Assembly (NCBI RefSeq): GCF_037892195.1
Contig: NZ_JATACI010000002.1
Coordinates: 3,720,001-3,784,000, forward strand
Source: Yoonia sp. GPGPB17
GTDB taxonomy: Bacteria; Pseudomonadota; Alphaproteobacteria; Rhodobacterales; Rhodobacteraceae
Length of the DNA: 64,000 bases
Direction of reading: 5' to 3'
Numbering within the stretch: position 1 is the first letter of the stretch; every line of letters begins with the position of its first letter. Made by a program: the position numbers and the translations under genes. The notes under the pieces are model-generated. The model had not been told where the DNA came from and did not search any database. It worked only from the letters and a program-made list of their open reading frames with translations. Shown here in pieces: positions 35,670-45,423 of this stretch.

Positions 35670-36683
35670 TTAACGCTTCCAGAGTTTACCGAAGTTTCCC
35701 TGATAAGTGTTTTGGCGTTTTGTGATCTCGACCGTTGGATAACTCATACCCACATTTGGTAGACCTGAGGAGTAGCGGCGCTGCTCATCAACTAGTTCTG
35801 CAAATGTTCGCTTGATCGGGCACATCTTACTGTATGTGCCCTCGGATCCACCCCAAAGCTCGAGAAACCTTGCCGCAACACCGTGCCTTTCTCGAAAGAC
35901 ATCGTACGCGCTTTCAAACGCAGCTTTTGATTGCGCCATCTGTCCCTCAGTAGTTTCGTGAAACTCTTTTCGCATCTTGAAAAGTGCCGACACGAAACCC
36001 CTAACAACAGCTTTCATGTCGACTAGATCGCTATCGAGCGCTGCGACTTCTGTACGTGTTTTTTTGCGGATATTCGAGTCGACCCAGACCTCTTTGGGGA
36101 CCGGAAGTTCTTGGACTGATATACTGACTACTTCGGAGTTCTCGATATCTTCCCAATCGGCGACAAGGAACTTGCTAGTAATGCCAGCGTTACTGAACGG
36201 AAGGACCTTGTGGGTCATTATGTTTCTTAGAGCATCAAAAAGCCGGAATTCAAAACTGGCATCGAAAGCCACGCTTATCTGTCTTTTGAACTCAGTATCT
36301 AGAGCCGAATTACCCGCAGTTATTCCGTCCAGTCTTTGTGGCGCTTGATCACAAAGCGCACGGTAGGCAGTCAGCAATGACAGGACCGTTTGCCGAATTC
36401 GGTCTTTCTTCTTTCCGATAGATAACTCGATGGGCTCTGATGAAGCGTTCTCACCGTGAACGTGGTGCTCTAGTGCTACGGTAAAGAGGTTGCTTTCAAA
36501 GTCCGCATAACAGGCTGAAACCAGAGCGAACAATTCTTCTATCTCGTTCATTGAGACCAAGAATTTGTATGATTCCATTAACTCATGGGCTGATAACTCA
36601 TCAATTTTGGTGGAAAGACCGTCTCCTAGCACATCGCAAAGCTCGTAGCTGCTATTGCTCAATTTGGCTTCCCCACAAATCAT
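35670..36683 (-). CDS. hypothetical protein with HEPN-like RNxxxH motif
   Basis: Not assigned to a family. About 337 residues, mostly helical, no signal or membrane segment. [19 protein letters not shown] near residue 155 contains RNIMTH, the R-N-x3-H pattern of HEPN ribonucleases found in many defence and toxin systems. This is a short-motif match only. GC is well below the neighbouring rimO. The start region overlaps the rimO 3' end by about 30 bases (ATG at 36683; an alternative at 36701), suggesting insertion exactly at the end of rimO. No partner antitoxin is adjacent on the same strand. Confidence 0.45.
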   Translation of the reverse strand: MICGEAKLSNSSYELCDVLGDGLSTKIDELSAHELMESYKFLVSMNEIEELFALVSACYADFESNLFTVALEHHVHGENASSEPIELSIGKKKDRIRQTVLSLLTAYRALCDQAPQRLDGITAGNSALDTEFKRQISVAFDASFEFRLFDALRNIMTHKVLPFSNAGITSKFLVADWEDIENSEVVSISVQELPVPKEVWVDSNIRKKTRTEVAALDSDLVDMKAVVRGFVSALFKMRKEFHETTEGQMAQSKAAFESAYDVFRERHGVAARFLELWGGSEGTYSKMCPIKRTFAELVDEQRRYSSGLPNVGMSYPTVEITKRQNTYQGNFGKLWKR

Positions 36684-38049
36684 ACTCTCCAGCCTCGTCA
36701 ACGACGACCGTCACAACATCCCCCACGGCCAAATCCTCAACGCCTTCATCAATAAACAGGTTCCCGTCGATCTCGGGCGCGTCCGCCCACGTGCGGCAGG
36801 TGGCGATCCCGTCTTCATCAATATCGTCCACGATCACTTCCAGCGTTCGGCCCACCTTGGCCGCCAGCTTTGCCTCGGAAATCGCCTGCGCTTTCGCCAT
36901 GAACCGGTCCCAGCGGTCTTGTTTCACCTTGGACGGCACGTGATCGGGCAGGGCGTTGCTGCGTGCCCCGGCCACGTTCTCGTATTGAAAGCAGCCGACC
37001 CGGTCCAATTGGGCTTTGTCCAGCCAGTCCAGCAGGTGCTGGAACTCGGCTTCGGTCTCGCCCGGGTAGCCGACGATGAAGGTCGAGCGCAGGGTGATAT
37101 CGGGGCACTGGGCGCGCCATGCGGCGATTTCGTCCAGCGTTTTTGCCCCGGCGGCGGGGCGCGCCATGCGGCGCAGGACGTCGGGGTGGCTGTGTTGGAA
37201 TGGGATGTCGAGGTAGGGCAGCACGCCGTTCGCCGGGTCCGCCATGATGGGGATCAGGTCGCGCACATGGGGGTAGGGGTAGACGTAATGCAGGCGCACC
37301 CACGCGCCCAACTGCCCCAGTTCGCGCGTCAGATCGGTGATGTGGCTGCGCACCTCACCATCTTTCCACGGGTTCAGATCGTATTTGCGGTCAAGGCCGT
37401 AGGCGGATGTGTCCTGGCTGATGACCAAGAGTTCCTTCACGCCCGCGTCCACGAGCTTCTCGGCTTCGCGCAGCACCGCAGGGGCCGGGCGCGATGCCAG
37501 CCGCCCGCGCATATCTGGGATGATACAGAACTTGCATTTGTGGTTACAGCCCTCGGAGATTTTCAGATAGCTATAGTGGCGGGGTGTCAGGCTGACACCG
37601 CTGGCGGGCAGCAGGTCGATGAACGGGTCCGGGGCCGGGGGCACGTTGGCGTGTACGGCATCCAGCACTTGCTCGTATTGGTGCGGACCCGTCACGGCGA
37701 GGATTTGCGGGTGGTGTTCACGGATGTAATCAGGCTCGGCCCCCAGACATCCCGTGACAATCACCTTGCCGTTTTCCTGCAACGCTTCGCCGATAGCATC
37801 AAGGCTTTCGGCTTTCGCTGAATCGAGGAAGCCACAGGTGTTGACGATCACCGCCTCGGCGCCCGCGTAATCGGGGCTAATAGCGTAACCTTCGGCGCGC
37901 AGGCGGGTCAGGATGCGTTCGCTGTCGACCAGCGCTTTGGGGCAACCAAGGCTGACCATGCCAATGGTGGGCTGGCCATCGCGGGCGGTGTCCGTGATTT
38001 TCGCCGCAGGGGCGAGGTCGGGGCGCAGGGATGGTGGGTTCTGGGTCAT
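36652..38049 (-). CDS. rimO: ribosomal protein S12 methylthiotransferase
   Basis: A 465-residue radical-SAM enzyme adding a methylthio group to an Asp of ribosomal protein S12. The N-terminal UPF0004 domain ([40 protein letters not shown]) binds one cluster. [20 protein letters not shown] binds the radical cluster. A TRAM domain closes the protein ([20 protein letters not shown]). Start at 38049 ([12 protein letters not shown]) is preferred to 38109. Its 3' end overlaps an AT-rich gene of unknown function. Confidence 0.95.
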   Translation of the reverse strand: MTQNPPSLRPDLAPAAKITDTARDGQPTIGMVSLGCPKALVDSERILTRLRAEGYAISPDYAGAEAVIVNTCGFLDSAKAESLDAIGEALQENGKVIVTGCLGAEPDYIREHHPQILAVTGPHQYEQVLDAVHANVPPAPDPFIDLLPASGVSLTPRHYSYLKISEGCNHKCKFCIIPDMRGRLASRPAPAVLREAEKLVDAGVKELLVISQDTSAYGLDRKYDLNPWKDGEVRSHITDLTRELGQLGAWVRLHYVYPYPHVRDLIPIMADPANGVLPYLDIPFQHSHPDVLRRMARPAAGAKTLDEIAAWRAQCPDITLRSTFIVGYPGETEAEFQHLLDWLDKAQLDRVGCFQYENVAGARSNALPDHVPSKVKQDRWDRFMAKAQAISEAKLAAKVGRTLEVIVDDIDEDGIATCRTWADAPEIDGNLFIDEGVEDLAVGDVVTVVVDEAGEYDLWGSQIEQ

Positions 38050-38212
38050 AGGCGGCGTATAGCGTGGTGTGGGTGTGGAGGGAATGGGTTGTGCGTGGTC
38101 AATTCCCATCTATGTTATGAGACATCATTGGCCGAAGATAAAACATGCCGACACAAGTCATACGGATGTCTGCATCGTCTCGCAGGGTTATTTTGCAACA
38201 AGGGCTATTTGG

Positions 38213-39100
38213 GTGAACGATTATTCTGTTGATCAGCTGGCTTCGGACGGAGCGCGATACGCTCTTGGCTTGCTGCTTCAACGGGTCACAGAAGGGGATG
38301 AGCCCTTTGTGACATACAAGGAAATTGTTGACCTTCTTCAATCACCTTTGAAGATACCGATCATCTTTCCCATTCACATTGGCGCTGTCGCGGGACAGCT
38401 GATGTCTGATGTACACGCCATCGACCCGCAGGCACCGCTGATCAATGCGCTTGTAACCCGCGCTGATGGGTTGCCGGACAAAGGTTTTGGTAGTTTCTAT
38501 AACCCCGCCCGGACAAAGGTGACGGATCGAACATGGGAACAATTGGCACGCAAAGAGCGGCTCAGTGTCTTGGCGGAGATCAGAGCGTCGGTGCGTCGCT
38601 ACCCTGATTGGGACGATGTTTTCCGAAAAGCATATGGAGTGCCACTGTCTGAACTGAAACCCTTAAAGTCCTTTGCCGAGCTAGACGGCAAAACGCCCGA
38701 AACCGGTGGGGGACGGGGCGGTGGCGAGAGTGACGAACACAAGGCCCTCAAGATTTGGGCCTCAGCAAACCCGGCGGTTCTGGGCATCGCTGCATCAATG
38801 CTGGCCCAACCCGAAGCGAAGTTGCTGTCGGGTGATCGTGTGGATGTGCTGTTTTCCGATGGAAAGGATTTCGTGGCTATTGAGGTGAAATCGTGCCGTT
38901 CTGGTCCCGATGACTGGCAGAGGGGAATCTATCAATGTTTGAAATACATGGCAATCCTCAGGGCGCAGGAGTATCCGGTGCCAGCAAAGGTGAGCGCTGT
39001 GTTATTGACCGAAGCTGAGGTAACGCCCAAGTTAAAGGCGCGCGCAAAGGCTCTGGGGGTCACTTTGAAAGTCCATCAGTTACATAAGGACGGCACATAA
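38213..39100 (+). CDS. PD-(D/E)xK nuclease-like hypothetical protein
   Basis: About 295 residues from a GTG at 38213, preceded by AAGGG; ATGs at 38069 and 38117 are in frame but look like promoter sequence. The N-terminal domain (LQRVTEGDEPFVTYKEIVDL, later INALVTRADGLPDKGFGSFY) is followed by a Gly-rich linker. The C-terminal domain GDRVDVLFSDGKDFVAIEVK has the D...ExK core of PD-(D/E)xK nucleases, with QRGIYQCLKYMAIL as the usual following helix. It may be a restriction-type or repair nuclease. It is divergent from rimO, and no methyltransferase is nearby. Confidence 0.6.
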   Translation: MNDYSVDQLASDGARYALGLLLQRVTEGDEPFVTYKEIVDLLQSPLKIPIIFPIHIGAVAGQLMSDVHAIDPQAPLINALVTRADGLPDKGFGSFYNPARTKVTDRTWEQLARKERLSVLAEIRASVRRYPDWDDVFRKAYGVPLSELKPLKSFAELDGKTPETGGGRGGGESDEHKALKIWASANPAVLGIAASMLAQPEAKLLSGDRVDVLFSDGKDFVAIEVKSCRSGPDDWQRGIYQCLKYMAILRAQEYPVPAKVSAVLLTEAEVTPKLKARAKALGVTLKVHQLHKDGT

Positions 39101-39147
39101 AAAGTCGCCATCGTTGCCTGAGGGAAACTGAACGCGTGACAAATAGA

Positions 39148-39174
39148 AAAAGGCCGCAACGGCGTGCGGCCTTT
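39148..39174. terminator. bidirectional hairpin terminator
   Basis: AAAAGGCCGC ... GCGGCCTTT with an eight-base loop, flanked by A-rich and T-rich ends so it can stop transcription from both the PD-(D/E)xK gene (plus) and gcrA (minus), which converge here. Confidence 0.8.
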
Positions 39175-39185
39175 GTACAGCGTGG

Positions 39186-39207
39186 GGTGGATCAAGATCC
39201 ACCTTAC
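39186..39207. repeat. palindromic intergenic element, copy 3
   Basis: GGTGGATC-AA-GATCCACC followed by TTACC, between the shared terminator and the gcrA stop. Same design as the copies at 2392-2415 and 5484-5505. Confidence 0.5.
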
Positions 39208-39222
39208 CCGCAGGACTGTCTG

Positions 39223-39813
39223 TTACCGCCGCCGGTCACGGCGCGAGGACATTGGCTGGAAAGCCACCCCGACATGGGCCTCGCAATAGGGTTTGCCTTG
39301 CTGCACAGCCAGACCGCAAAACCAGAAATCATCTGTCGCGGGATCACCCACAGGCCATTTGCAGGTCTTCTCAGTCAATTCCATCAGGCTGATCCGCTTC
39401 GCGGTTTTTTCCACCTCACTGACCTTGGCCAGAGCCTCCGGGCTGATCTCATTGGCCGAGGGCTGCGGTGGCAAAGGCTGGCCTGCCGGAATGATCGCGC
39501 GGCGGGCGGCTGAAATCGGAATGCCGTTCTCGTCTAGTTCTGGCTCTTCCTTCGGTGGGGTCGAGGCAGGAGCTGCTTTGGGCTTTGGCGCTGGCTTTAC
39601 GACGGGCTTGGCCGGAGCCGCTGCTTTTTCCTTGGGTGCCGGTTTGGCTGCAGATCCGCCAGAGCCTGCACGGTTCGACAGTCCCAAACGGTGTACCTTA
39701 CCAATGACCGCATTGCGGGTCACACCGCCCAATTCCTTGGCGATCTGGCTTGCGGATTGGCCTTCGCCCCACATCTTTTTGAGCGTCTCAACGCGCTCGT
39801 CTGTCCAGGACAT
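39223..39813 (-). CDS. gcrA: cell-cycle regulator GcrA
   Basis: A 196-residue alphaproteobacterial transcription factor acting with sigma-70 at CcrM-methylated GANTC promoters. The N-terminal HTH starts MSWTDERVETLKKMWGEGQS and includes VTRNAVIGKVHRLGLSNRAG. A long Pro/Ala/Lys linker follows, then the C-terminal polymerase-binding region (LTEKTCKWPVGDP, FCGLAVQQGKPYCEAH) with conserved Cys. Start at 39813 matches the family exactly. It uses the bidirectional terminator at 39148-39174. Confidence 0.95.
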   Translation of the reverse strand: MSWTDERVETLKKMWGEGQSASQIAKELGGVTRNAVIGKVHRLGLSNRAGSGGSAAKPAPKEKAAAPAKPVVKPAPKPKAAPASTPPKEEPELDENGIPISAARRAIIPAGQPLPPQPSANEISPEALAKVSEVEKTAKRISLMELTEKTCKWPVGDPATDDFWFCGLAVQQGKPYCEAHVGVAFQPMSSRRDRRR

Positions 39814-39968
39814 ATGAATTCCTTTGGTTTGTCGGACCGGATCCATGCTTGTGAAAGATCGGGTCACCTTGTTCAAGTCTCCATCATACTAATCACTGCC
39901 ACCGGTGATGTGAAGGCAGACAAGCGGGTTTTACGCATCTTCCGGTGATCTGTCGCAACGCGAACACG

Positions 39969-40580
39969 TCAATTTAGGCTGCAGCAGCCGATGCGCGGCC
40001 CATGATCGTCGATGTAGTGCAGCCCGTAGGTGCGGTCGCTCATACCATCAAAGCATATCCCAGACAGGATATGGGCTATGACGGTGATACCGTTGTCTTG
40101 CCAAGAAAAGCGGTACATGCCCTCAGATAGGTTCACCGAGAGCGGGCCTTGAGAGGCTGCGAGGATATCATGGCGTACCTCCTTCTCTGGCGTGCGTAGT
40201 GTTATTTCGGGGCCGTCTTCGAAAGTGATGGCCCAAAAGGGCTCGGTTCCGAAGCACTGTAACCCCTTGGGCAGGCCAAGTGCGTTGCTGGCCAAGGTTT
40301 CAGGACGCAGAAAACGCATCGCAACCCAGCCCGTTCGTTCAACAACATTCACCTGGGCCCATCGGCCTTCAAGGCTGAGCGCTGTTACTTCGATCTTTTG
40401 GGCATCATGGCCGAATGTCCCCAGAATATCTGCACTGCCATCTGGCTGCGCCCTGATATTGAGTGTGTCGTCTGCCGCAACCCCGGTGACTGCGTAAAGG
40501 GCAGGCAAGGGTGGGTCGGGCGCATCAGCCCATGCAAAGCTGGCCAGCACGCACAAAGCGAACGTTACACATAGGCGCAT
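39969..40580 (-). CDS. secreted SH3-domain protein
   Basis: A 203-residue exported protein. The signal peptide MRLCVTFALCVLASFAWA leads into a bacterial SH3 domain (DTLNIRAQPDGSADILGTFG ... GRWAQVNVVERTGWVAMRFL). A C-terminal domain follows with QCFGTEPFWAITFEDGPEIT and a disulfide-capable CCSLN end, resembling COG3650-type proteins. It probably binds peptidoglycan or acts in the periplasm; no specific function known. Start at 40580 gives the best signal peptide. Confidence 0.75.
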   Translation of the reverse strand: MRLCVTFALCVLASFAWADAPDPPLPALYAVTGVAADDTLNIRAQPDGSADILGTFGHDAQKIEVTALSLEGRWAQVNVVERTGWVAMRFLRPETLASNALGLPKGLQCFGTEPFWAITFEDGPEITLRTPEKEVRHDILAASQGPLSVNLSEGMYRFSWQDNGITVIAHILSGICFDGMSDRTYGLHYIDDHGPRIGCCSLN

Positions 40581-40694
40581 AGTCCTCTCCAAAACATGTT
40601 TTGTCCCAGCCTACCAATCCAGCATCGCCCCATCCAGAGGGCTGGCCATTTTGGTACAATCCGCTATGTCCGATGCACTGATTGGAAGGCTGCA

Positions 40695-41499
40695 ATGACC
40701 GAGACAAATGAAATGGGTGTGCGCCGCTTTGGCCGGGTCAACTGGTTAGGGACCTGGACCCTTGTACGGCGTGAGGTTGCGCGGTTCATGAACGTCTGGT
40801 CGCAAACTGTGTTGGCCCCATTGATCAACGCTGGGTTGTTGTTGCTGATCTTTACAATTGCCATTGGATCGCAACGCGGCGAGGTGATGGGCGTGCCATT
40901 CATGGTGTTTCTGGCCCCGGGCATTCTGACCATGACGGTGATCCAGAATGCCTTTGCGAATACGTCATCCAGTCTTGCTTCTGCTAAGGTGCAGGGCAAC
41001 ATCGTGGATACCCTGATGCCGCCCTTGTCAGCTAAGCGAACTTGTGACGGGTTATATAGGGGGTGCTGTAGCGCGCGGTGGTTTGGTTGCAGTCGTGATT
41101 GCAGTTGGCAGCGCGTTGTTTCTGGGCATTGGCATGCAAGCACCGATTTGGGTGATCACCTTTGTTGTTCTGGGCTCTGTGTTGATGGGCGGATTGGGGG
41201 TGATTGCAGGCATCTACGCCAATAAATTCGATCAGCTTTCTGCGATTTCGAATTTTCTGGTCACGCCCTTGGCGTTTCTGTCTGGCACATTCTATTCAAT
41301 TGAGGCGCTCCCGCCGTTCATGCAGGCGCTGAGCCATGCTAACCCGTTCTTTTACATCATTGACGGCGTGCGCTATGGGATGATCGGTGTAAGCGACAGT
41401 AGCCCGTGGATCGGTCTTTTGGTTGTCAGTGTCGCTTGCGTCGTTGTAGTTGGAATTTGTTTGCGCTGGATGCATACGGGGTATCGGATGAAATCCTAA
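40695..41499 (+). CDS. ABC-2 type transporter permease, interrupted by a GCTAAGC scar
   Basis: A permease of about 268 residues of the ABC-2 family (NodJ/KpsM-like) with six predicted transmembrane helices: RREVARFMNVWSQTVLAPLI at the start, FMVFLAPGILTMTVIQNAF in the middle, and FLSGTFYSIEALPPFMQALS near the end. The frame breaks at 41031-41037, where GCTAAGC stands; replacing it by GCCGGC joins LMPPLSA to GELVTGYIGGAVARGGLVA as expected. No ATP-binding subunit is adjacent. The gene upstream is a divergent SH3 protein. Confidence 0.8.
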
Positions 41500-41909
41500 G
41501 TGGCATCCCGTACGGGAATGCCCCGCTCTGCCAGAACGGCAATCAACGTGTCCGCGTCCGGCAGATCATTGGAGAGAATGACTTCTTCGCTGCCATTGCG
41601 ATAAATGATTGTGACTTCGTTCTCGAGCGCGGTATCCCTGATTTGTAAATGAGCAATATCATCCAGCGGAACGGGACGCGGATTGCGCCATGCCGCCAAC
41701 ACCAGGTGAGTGCTATCAATACGAATGCCAGCGACGGGCCGGGGCAACAGCATCCAGGCGATGGTTACAGCCGCCGCCGCCCATGCCAGCCATTCAAATT
41801 GGGTCGCACCATAGTGCACCACACCGACAAGCAGCATAATCGCACCTATCAGGGCCAGCCATACAGGGCCTTTGTTAGGCGCGCGGCGGTACTCGTAAAC
41901 GTCACTCAT
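41496..41909 (-). CDS. small membrane protein with PH-like C-terminal domain
   Basis: A 137-residue protein with two membrane helices (GPVWLALIGAIMLLVGVVHY and FEWLAWAAAAVTIAWMLLP). A soluble domain follows (GIRIDSTHLVLAAWRNPRPV, DDIAHLQIRDTALENEVTII) resembling the bacterial PH-like domains of small membrane proteins. Function unknown. It overlaps the convergent permease stop by 4 bases. Confidence 0.55.
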   Translation of the reverse strand: MSDVYEYRRAPNKGPVWLALIGAIMLLVGVVHYGATQFEWLAWAAAAVTIAWMLLPRPVAGIRIDSTHLVLAAWRNPRPVPLDDIAHLQIRDTALENEVTIIYRNGSEEVILSNDLPDADTLIAVLAERGIPVRDAT

Positions 41910-41955
41910 GCGTTCTATCTAGAGTAGAAACGTGGCTGCAATTTGACCATATAAG

Positions 41956-42855
41956 TCATGAAATTACTTGCTTTGCGCCGGGTCTTGTGCGGCTTTCGCG
42001 CCAAGCAAGAAGTGATGCACCACTTAGAATAGTGATCGCGCCAAGAATGCTGACCCAATCAGGCCAGACGTCAAAGATGAGCAGGTCATAAACTGTTGCG
42101 AAGATCAGGGTAACGTAGCTGAACGGGGTCACAAAGCTGGCGTCGGCCCGCGCCATGGCATTGACAAAGCAGGCCTGCGCCGAAGCCATGAGCATACCCA
42201 GAGTTGCCAGAGCACCCCATTGCGCCGCAGTTGGCATCGCCCACACGGGCAAGACTGCAAGTGTGGCAATGCATAAGCCCAGAGCGTTGTTAATCAGCAG
42301 GATCTGGAACGATGGTTCTCGGTTGGCCAGTTTCTTGATGAAGATCAATTCCATTCCCATGATTACTGCCGCGCCCAATGCCAGCAGGCCCGCCAGTTGG
42401 AAGCTTTCGGGCCCCGGTCGTAGTAGGATCAGTGCGCCAAGCAAGGCCATGAATGCGGCAAACCAGCGCCAACGCCCGACGCGTTCACCCAGAAGTGGGA
42501 TCGCCAGCAACATGCCAAAGACGGGATTGAGAAAACTGATCGCCGTGGCATCCGATAGCGGGATGAAGGCCACTGCGGCGAACATCAACGTCACACCGCC
42601 CCACCCAAAGAACGTGCGTCCGATATGCAAACCAAAGTGCGGTTGGGCGATCTTTGGCCGCATGAGCACAGCGACCGAGGCGATTGCAATGAACGCAAAC
42701 AAAAACCGCCCATGACTGATCTGCAGCGGGTGCAGCGGAGGACCAAGCGTGTCCGTACCCAGCGACTTTGCCATCACCATTGTCCCCGCAATAAATGCGG
42801 TCGCGGTCAGCATGAATGCTACGGCAACGGGTGGATTTGCGGCACGTAAGGTCAT
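41956..42855 (-). CDS. EamA-family (DMT) transporter
   Basis: A 299-residue ten-helix drug/metabolite transporter with two EamA repeats: ISHGRFLFAFIAIASVAVLM and FFGWGGVTLMFAAVAFIPLS in the first; LALGAAVIMGMELIFIKKLA and ASFVTPFSYVTLIFATVYDL in the second. Substrate unknown. Start at 42855 (MTLRAANPPVAVAF) is preferred; a longer frame to 42939 would run through the promoter. Confidence 0.88.
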   Translation of the reverse strand: MTLRAANPPVAVAFMLTATAFIAGTMVMAKSLGTDTLGPPLHPLQISHGRFLFAFIAIASVAVLMRPKIAQPHFGLHIGRTFFGWGGVTLMFAAVAFIPLSDATAISFLNPVFGMLLAIPLLGERVGRWRWFAAFMALLGALILLRPGPESFQLAGLLALGAAVIMGMELIFIKKLANREPSFQILLINNALGLCIATLAVLPVWAMPTAAQWGALATLGMLMASAQACFVNAMARADASFVTPFSYVTLIFATVYDLLIFDVWPDWVSILGAITILSGASLLAWRESRTRPGAKQVIS

Positions 42856-42995
42856 GGGCCATCTCTGGACTGGACGTACCTTTAGTACAAGGGTCCTAGC
42901 CTGAGAAAAGGCGCTTTGGCTCACTGCTTGTTTACACAACAGTGTCTAGTCTGTAACCACGGTGACGCAGAGTCAGTGCTTCGACAGGTTTCAGG

Positions 42996-44081
42996 ATGCC
43001 ACCCATCAATATCATTCTCAATGGCACATTTGATGCAGGGAGCGCTAACTGGTCCGGTACTGACCTTGAGACCAGTTTTCCTGAAAGCGCTTATCTGGGC
43101 AATGGTTCTTCCAATCGTGTGGCCGAAACCGATGGCAATCGAAATGCCACAACGGTCATGGAACAGACTTTCACAATCGACAATGCGCTCACAACCAGCC
43201 TGACCCTAGATGTCGCCTTGCGCAATGCATCGCTGGGGAATGCAGGCGTCGAAGGTTTCATTGTCGAAGTTCTGGATAGCAGCGGAACGGCTATCGCATC
43301 ATTGACCATTTTGCCGACTGCCAATTCGTTTCAACCCTTTTCGCTGCCTGTAAGTTTCCCTGCGGCGGGCGACTATACCTTGCGGTTTACGGAAGTCGGG
43401 CCGGACGACAGCCTTGGTGCGATCGTTGACAACATCGAGATTCTCGTTTGTTTTGCCCAGGACACACGGATCGAAACGCCAGATGGTCCCGTCCTTGTTC
43501 AAGATCTCCGTGTTGGTGACATGGTTCAGACGCTTCGGGGGCCAAAACGTTTGAGGTGGATTGGTCGCCGCCGCCTTGTGCAATCTGATCTGGCCAAAAA
43601 CGATAGATTCCGGCCGGTTCGTATAACGGCCGGTGCGCTCGGGCGGGATTTGCCATCGGCTGACCTGCTCGTCTCTCGTCAGCATCGGATGATGATAGAC
43701 TCTCCGGTCGCAAAACGCATGTTTGGTGCTGCAAACGTTCTGGTATCTGCCATCCGCCTGACGGAACTGCCCGGCATCTTTATTGATGAAGATGTAGACG
43801 AACTGACTTACTTCCACCTGCTCTTTGACGACCACCAGGTCGTTTTCGCCAATGATGCCCCCAGTGAAAGCTTGCACACCGGGCAGGAAGCATTGCGCGC
43901 CTTGTCGGGTGATGCGTTGGAAGAACTTGTCGCACTGTTTCCTGATCTGTTTGACGAGGCGGCCACAACGGCGTTTCTTATCCCCAGTCGGAAGCGACAA
44001 CGCCGGTTTGTTAATCGACTACGCAAAAATAGCCACAAGCCGCTTCATGGTGATCGCGCGGGTCTTTCCATAAGCCAATAA
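42996..44081 (+). CDS. Hint-domain protein with beta-sandwich N-terminus (copy 1)
   Basis: A 361-residue protein. The N-terminal part (NIILNGTFDAGSANWSGTDL, SLTLDVALRNASLGNAGVEG) looks like a carbohydrate-binding beta-sandwich. A Hint domain begins at CFAQDTRIETPDGPVLVQDL and contains the core SADLLVSRQHRMM and GIFIDEDVDELTYFHLLFDD. Hint domains catalyse protein self-cleavage from the leading Cys. In Roseobacter these proteins are typically secreted without a classical signal, perhaps by type I export. The shared Hint tail relates it to 55482-56531. Confidence 0.8.
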   Translation: MPPINIILNGTFDAGSANWSGTDLETSFPESAYLGNGSSNRVAETDGNRNATTVMEQTFTIDNALTTSLTLDVALRNASLGNAGVEGFIVEVLDSSGTAIASLTILPTANSFQPFSLPVSFPAAGDYTLRFTEVGPDDSLGAIVDNIEILVCFAQDTRIETPDGPVLVQDLRVGDMVQTLRGPKRLRWIGRRRLVQSDLAKNDRFRPVRITAGALGRDLPSADLLVSRQHRMMIDSPVAKRMFGAANVLVSAIRLTELPGIFIDEDVDELTYFHLLFDDHQVVFANDAPSESLHTGQEALRALSGDALEELVALFPDLFDEAATTAFLIPSRKRQRRFVNRLRKNSHKPLHGDRAGLSISQ

Positions 44082-44241
44082 CTGCGCTAGAGGTCTCGCA
44101 TGATGACACGCGCAACATTCGAAAACCGACGCCGACGCCAATAAGCGCCGTCCTTTTGCCACGCCCATCGTAAACCCCTACATTATTGACACCTCTCTTT
44201 TGGTCCTGCACCAATCGAGCTTACGTTTAAGGAAGATCGCT

Positions 44242-45423
44242 ATGATTGCATCTATTCTGCCGACCTATTCACGGGCCCCTCTGACCTTCGTATCGGGCGA
44301 AGGGTCATGGTTGACGGAAACCGATGGGCGACGCTTTCTCGACCTGGGTGCCGGGATCGCGGTGAATGCGCTGGGCCATGCCCATCCGGCATTGGTTGAA
44401 GCATTGTCGGGGCAGGCAAATGCGCTTTGGCATGTATCCAATCTCTATAACATCCCTGCACAACAACGGTTGGCGGATGCTTTGGTCGAAAAGACCTTTG
44501 CCGATACGGTTTTCTTTACCAACTCCGGCACAGAAGCCTGCGAACTGGCTGTGAAAATGGCGCGCAAATACTGGTATGACAAGGATCAGCCTGAACGGGT
44601 TGAGATTATCACTTTCTCAGGCTCGTTCCACGGTCGCTCTAGCGCAGGTATTGCTGCGGCGGGGTCCGAGAAGATGACCAAGGGGTTTGGCCCGCTTTTG
44701 CCCGGGTTCACGCATCTCGACTTTGGTGAGCATGACGCTTTGCGGGCAGCAGTATCTGACAAAACAGCGGCCATCATGGTCGAACCCGTGCAAGGCGAGG
44801 GTGGCATTCGCCCATTGCCCGATGCCTGCCTGAAGGGTTTGCGCGACCTGTGCGATGAACACGGCATACTGATGATCCTTGACGAGGTGCAATGCGGCAT
44901 GGGGCGGACAGGCAAGCTCTTTGCCCACGAATGGGCCGGTGTAACGCCCGATATCATGATGGTTGCCAAAGGCATTGGCGGTGGTTTCCCTCTGGGTGCA
45001 GTTCTTGCGACCGAGAACGCGGCGTCCGGCATGACCGCTGGCACGCATGGGTCGACCTATGGTGGCAATCCACTGGCCTGCGCCGTGGGGGCCAAGGTGA
45101 TGGACATTGTCGGTGACGATACGTTCCTTGCCGAGGTGAACCGCAAGGCAGGCTTGATGCGGCAAAAGCTGGAAGGTTTGGTCGCAGCCTATCCTGAAGT
45201 GTTTGAGGCTGTGCGCGGCTCGGGCCTGATGCTGGGCCTGAAATGCAAGGCTGCAAACACCGATGTCGTGAGCGCGGGCTTTGCCCAAGGTCTTTTGACC
45301 GTCCCGGCCGCCGACAACGTCGTGCGATTGCTTCCGGCATTGAACATCCCTGATGAGGACATCGGGCTTGCGGCTGACAAACTTGATGCTGCGGCGTCCC
45401 ATGTAAAGGAGGCCAATGCGTAA
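44242..45423 (+). CDS. argD: acetylornithine aminotransferase
   Basis: A 393-residue class III PLP aminotransferase converting N-acetylglutamate semialdehyde to acetylornithine in arginine synthesis. Key regions: TNSGTEACELAVKMARKYWY, FHGRSSAGIAAAGSEK, ILDEVQCGMGRTGKLFAHEW, and the PLP Lys in VAKGIGGGFPLGAVLA. It is the first gene of argD-GNAT-argF; the GNAT start lies inside the last codons (ATG at 45416). Start at 44242 follows GGAAG. Confidence 0.95.
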   Translation: MIASILPTYSRAPLTFVSGEGSWLTETDGRRFLDLGAGIAVNALGHAHPALVEALSGQANALWHVSNLYNIPAQQRLADALVEKTFADTVFFTNSGTEACELAVKMARKYWYDKDQPERVEIITFSGSFHGRSSAGIAAAGSEKMTKGFGPLLPGFTHLDFGEHDALRAAVSDKTAAIMVEPVQGEGGIRPLPDACLKGLRDLCDEHGILMILDEVQCGMGRTGKLFAHEWAGVTPDIMMVAKGIGGGFPLGAVLATENAASGMTAGTHGSTYGGNPLACAVGAKVMDIVGDDTFLAEVNRKAGLMRQKLEGLVAAYPEVFEAVRGSGLMLGLKCKAANTDVVSAGFAQGLLTVPAADNVVRLLPALNIPDEDIGLAADKLDAAASHVKEANA

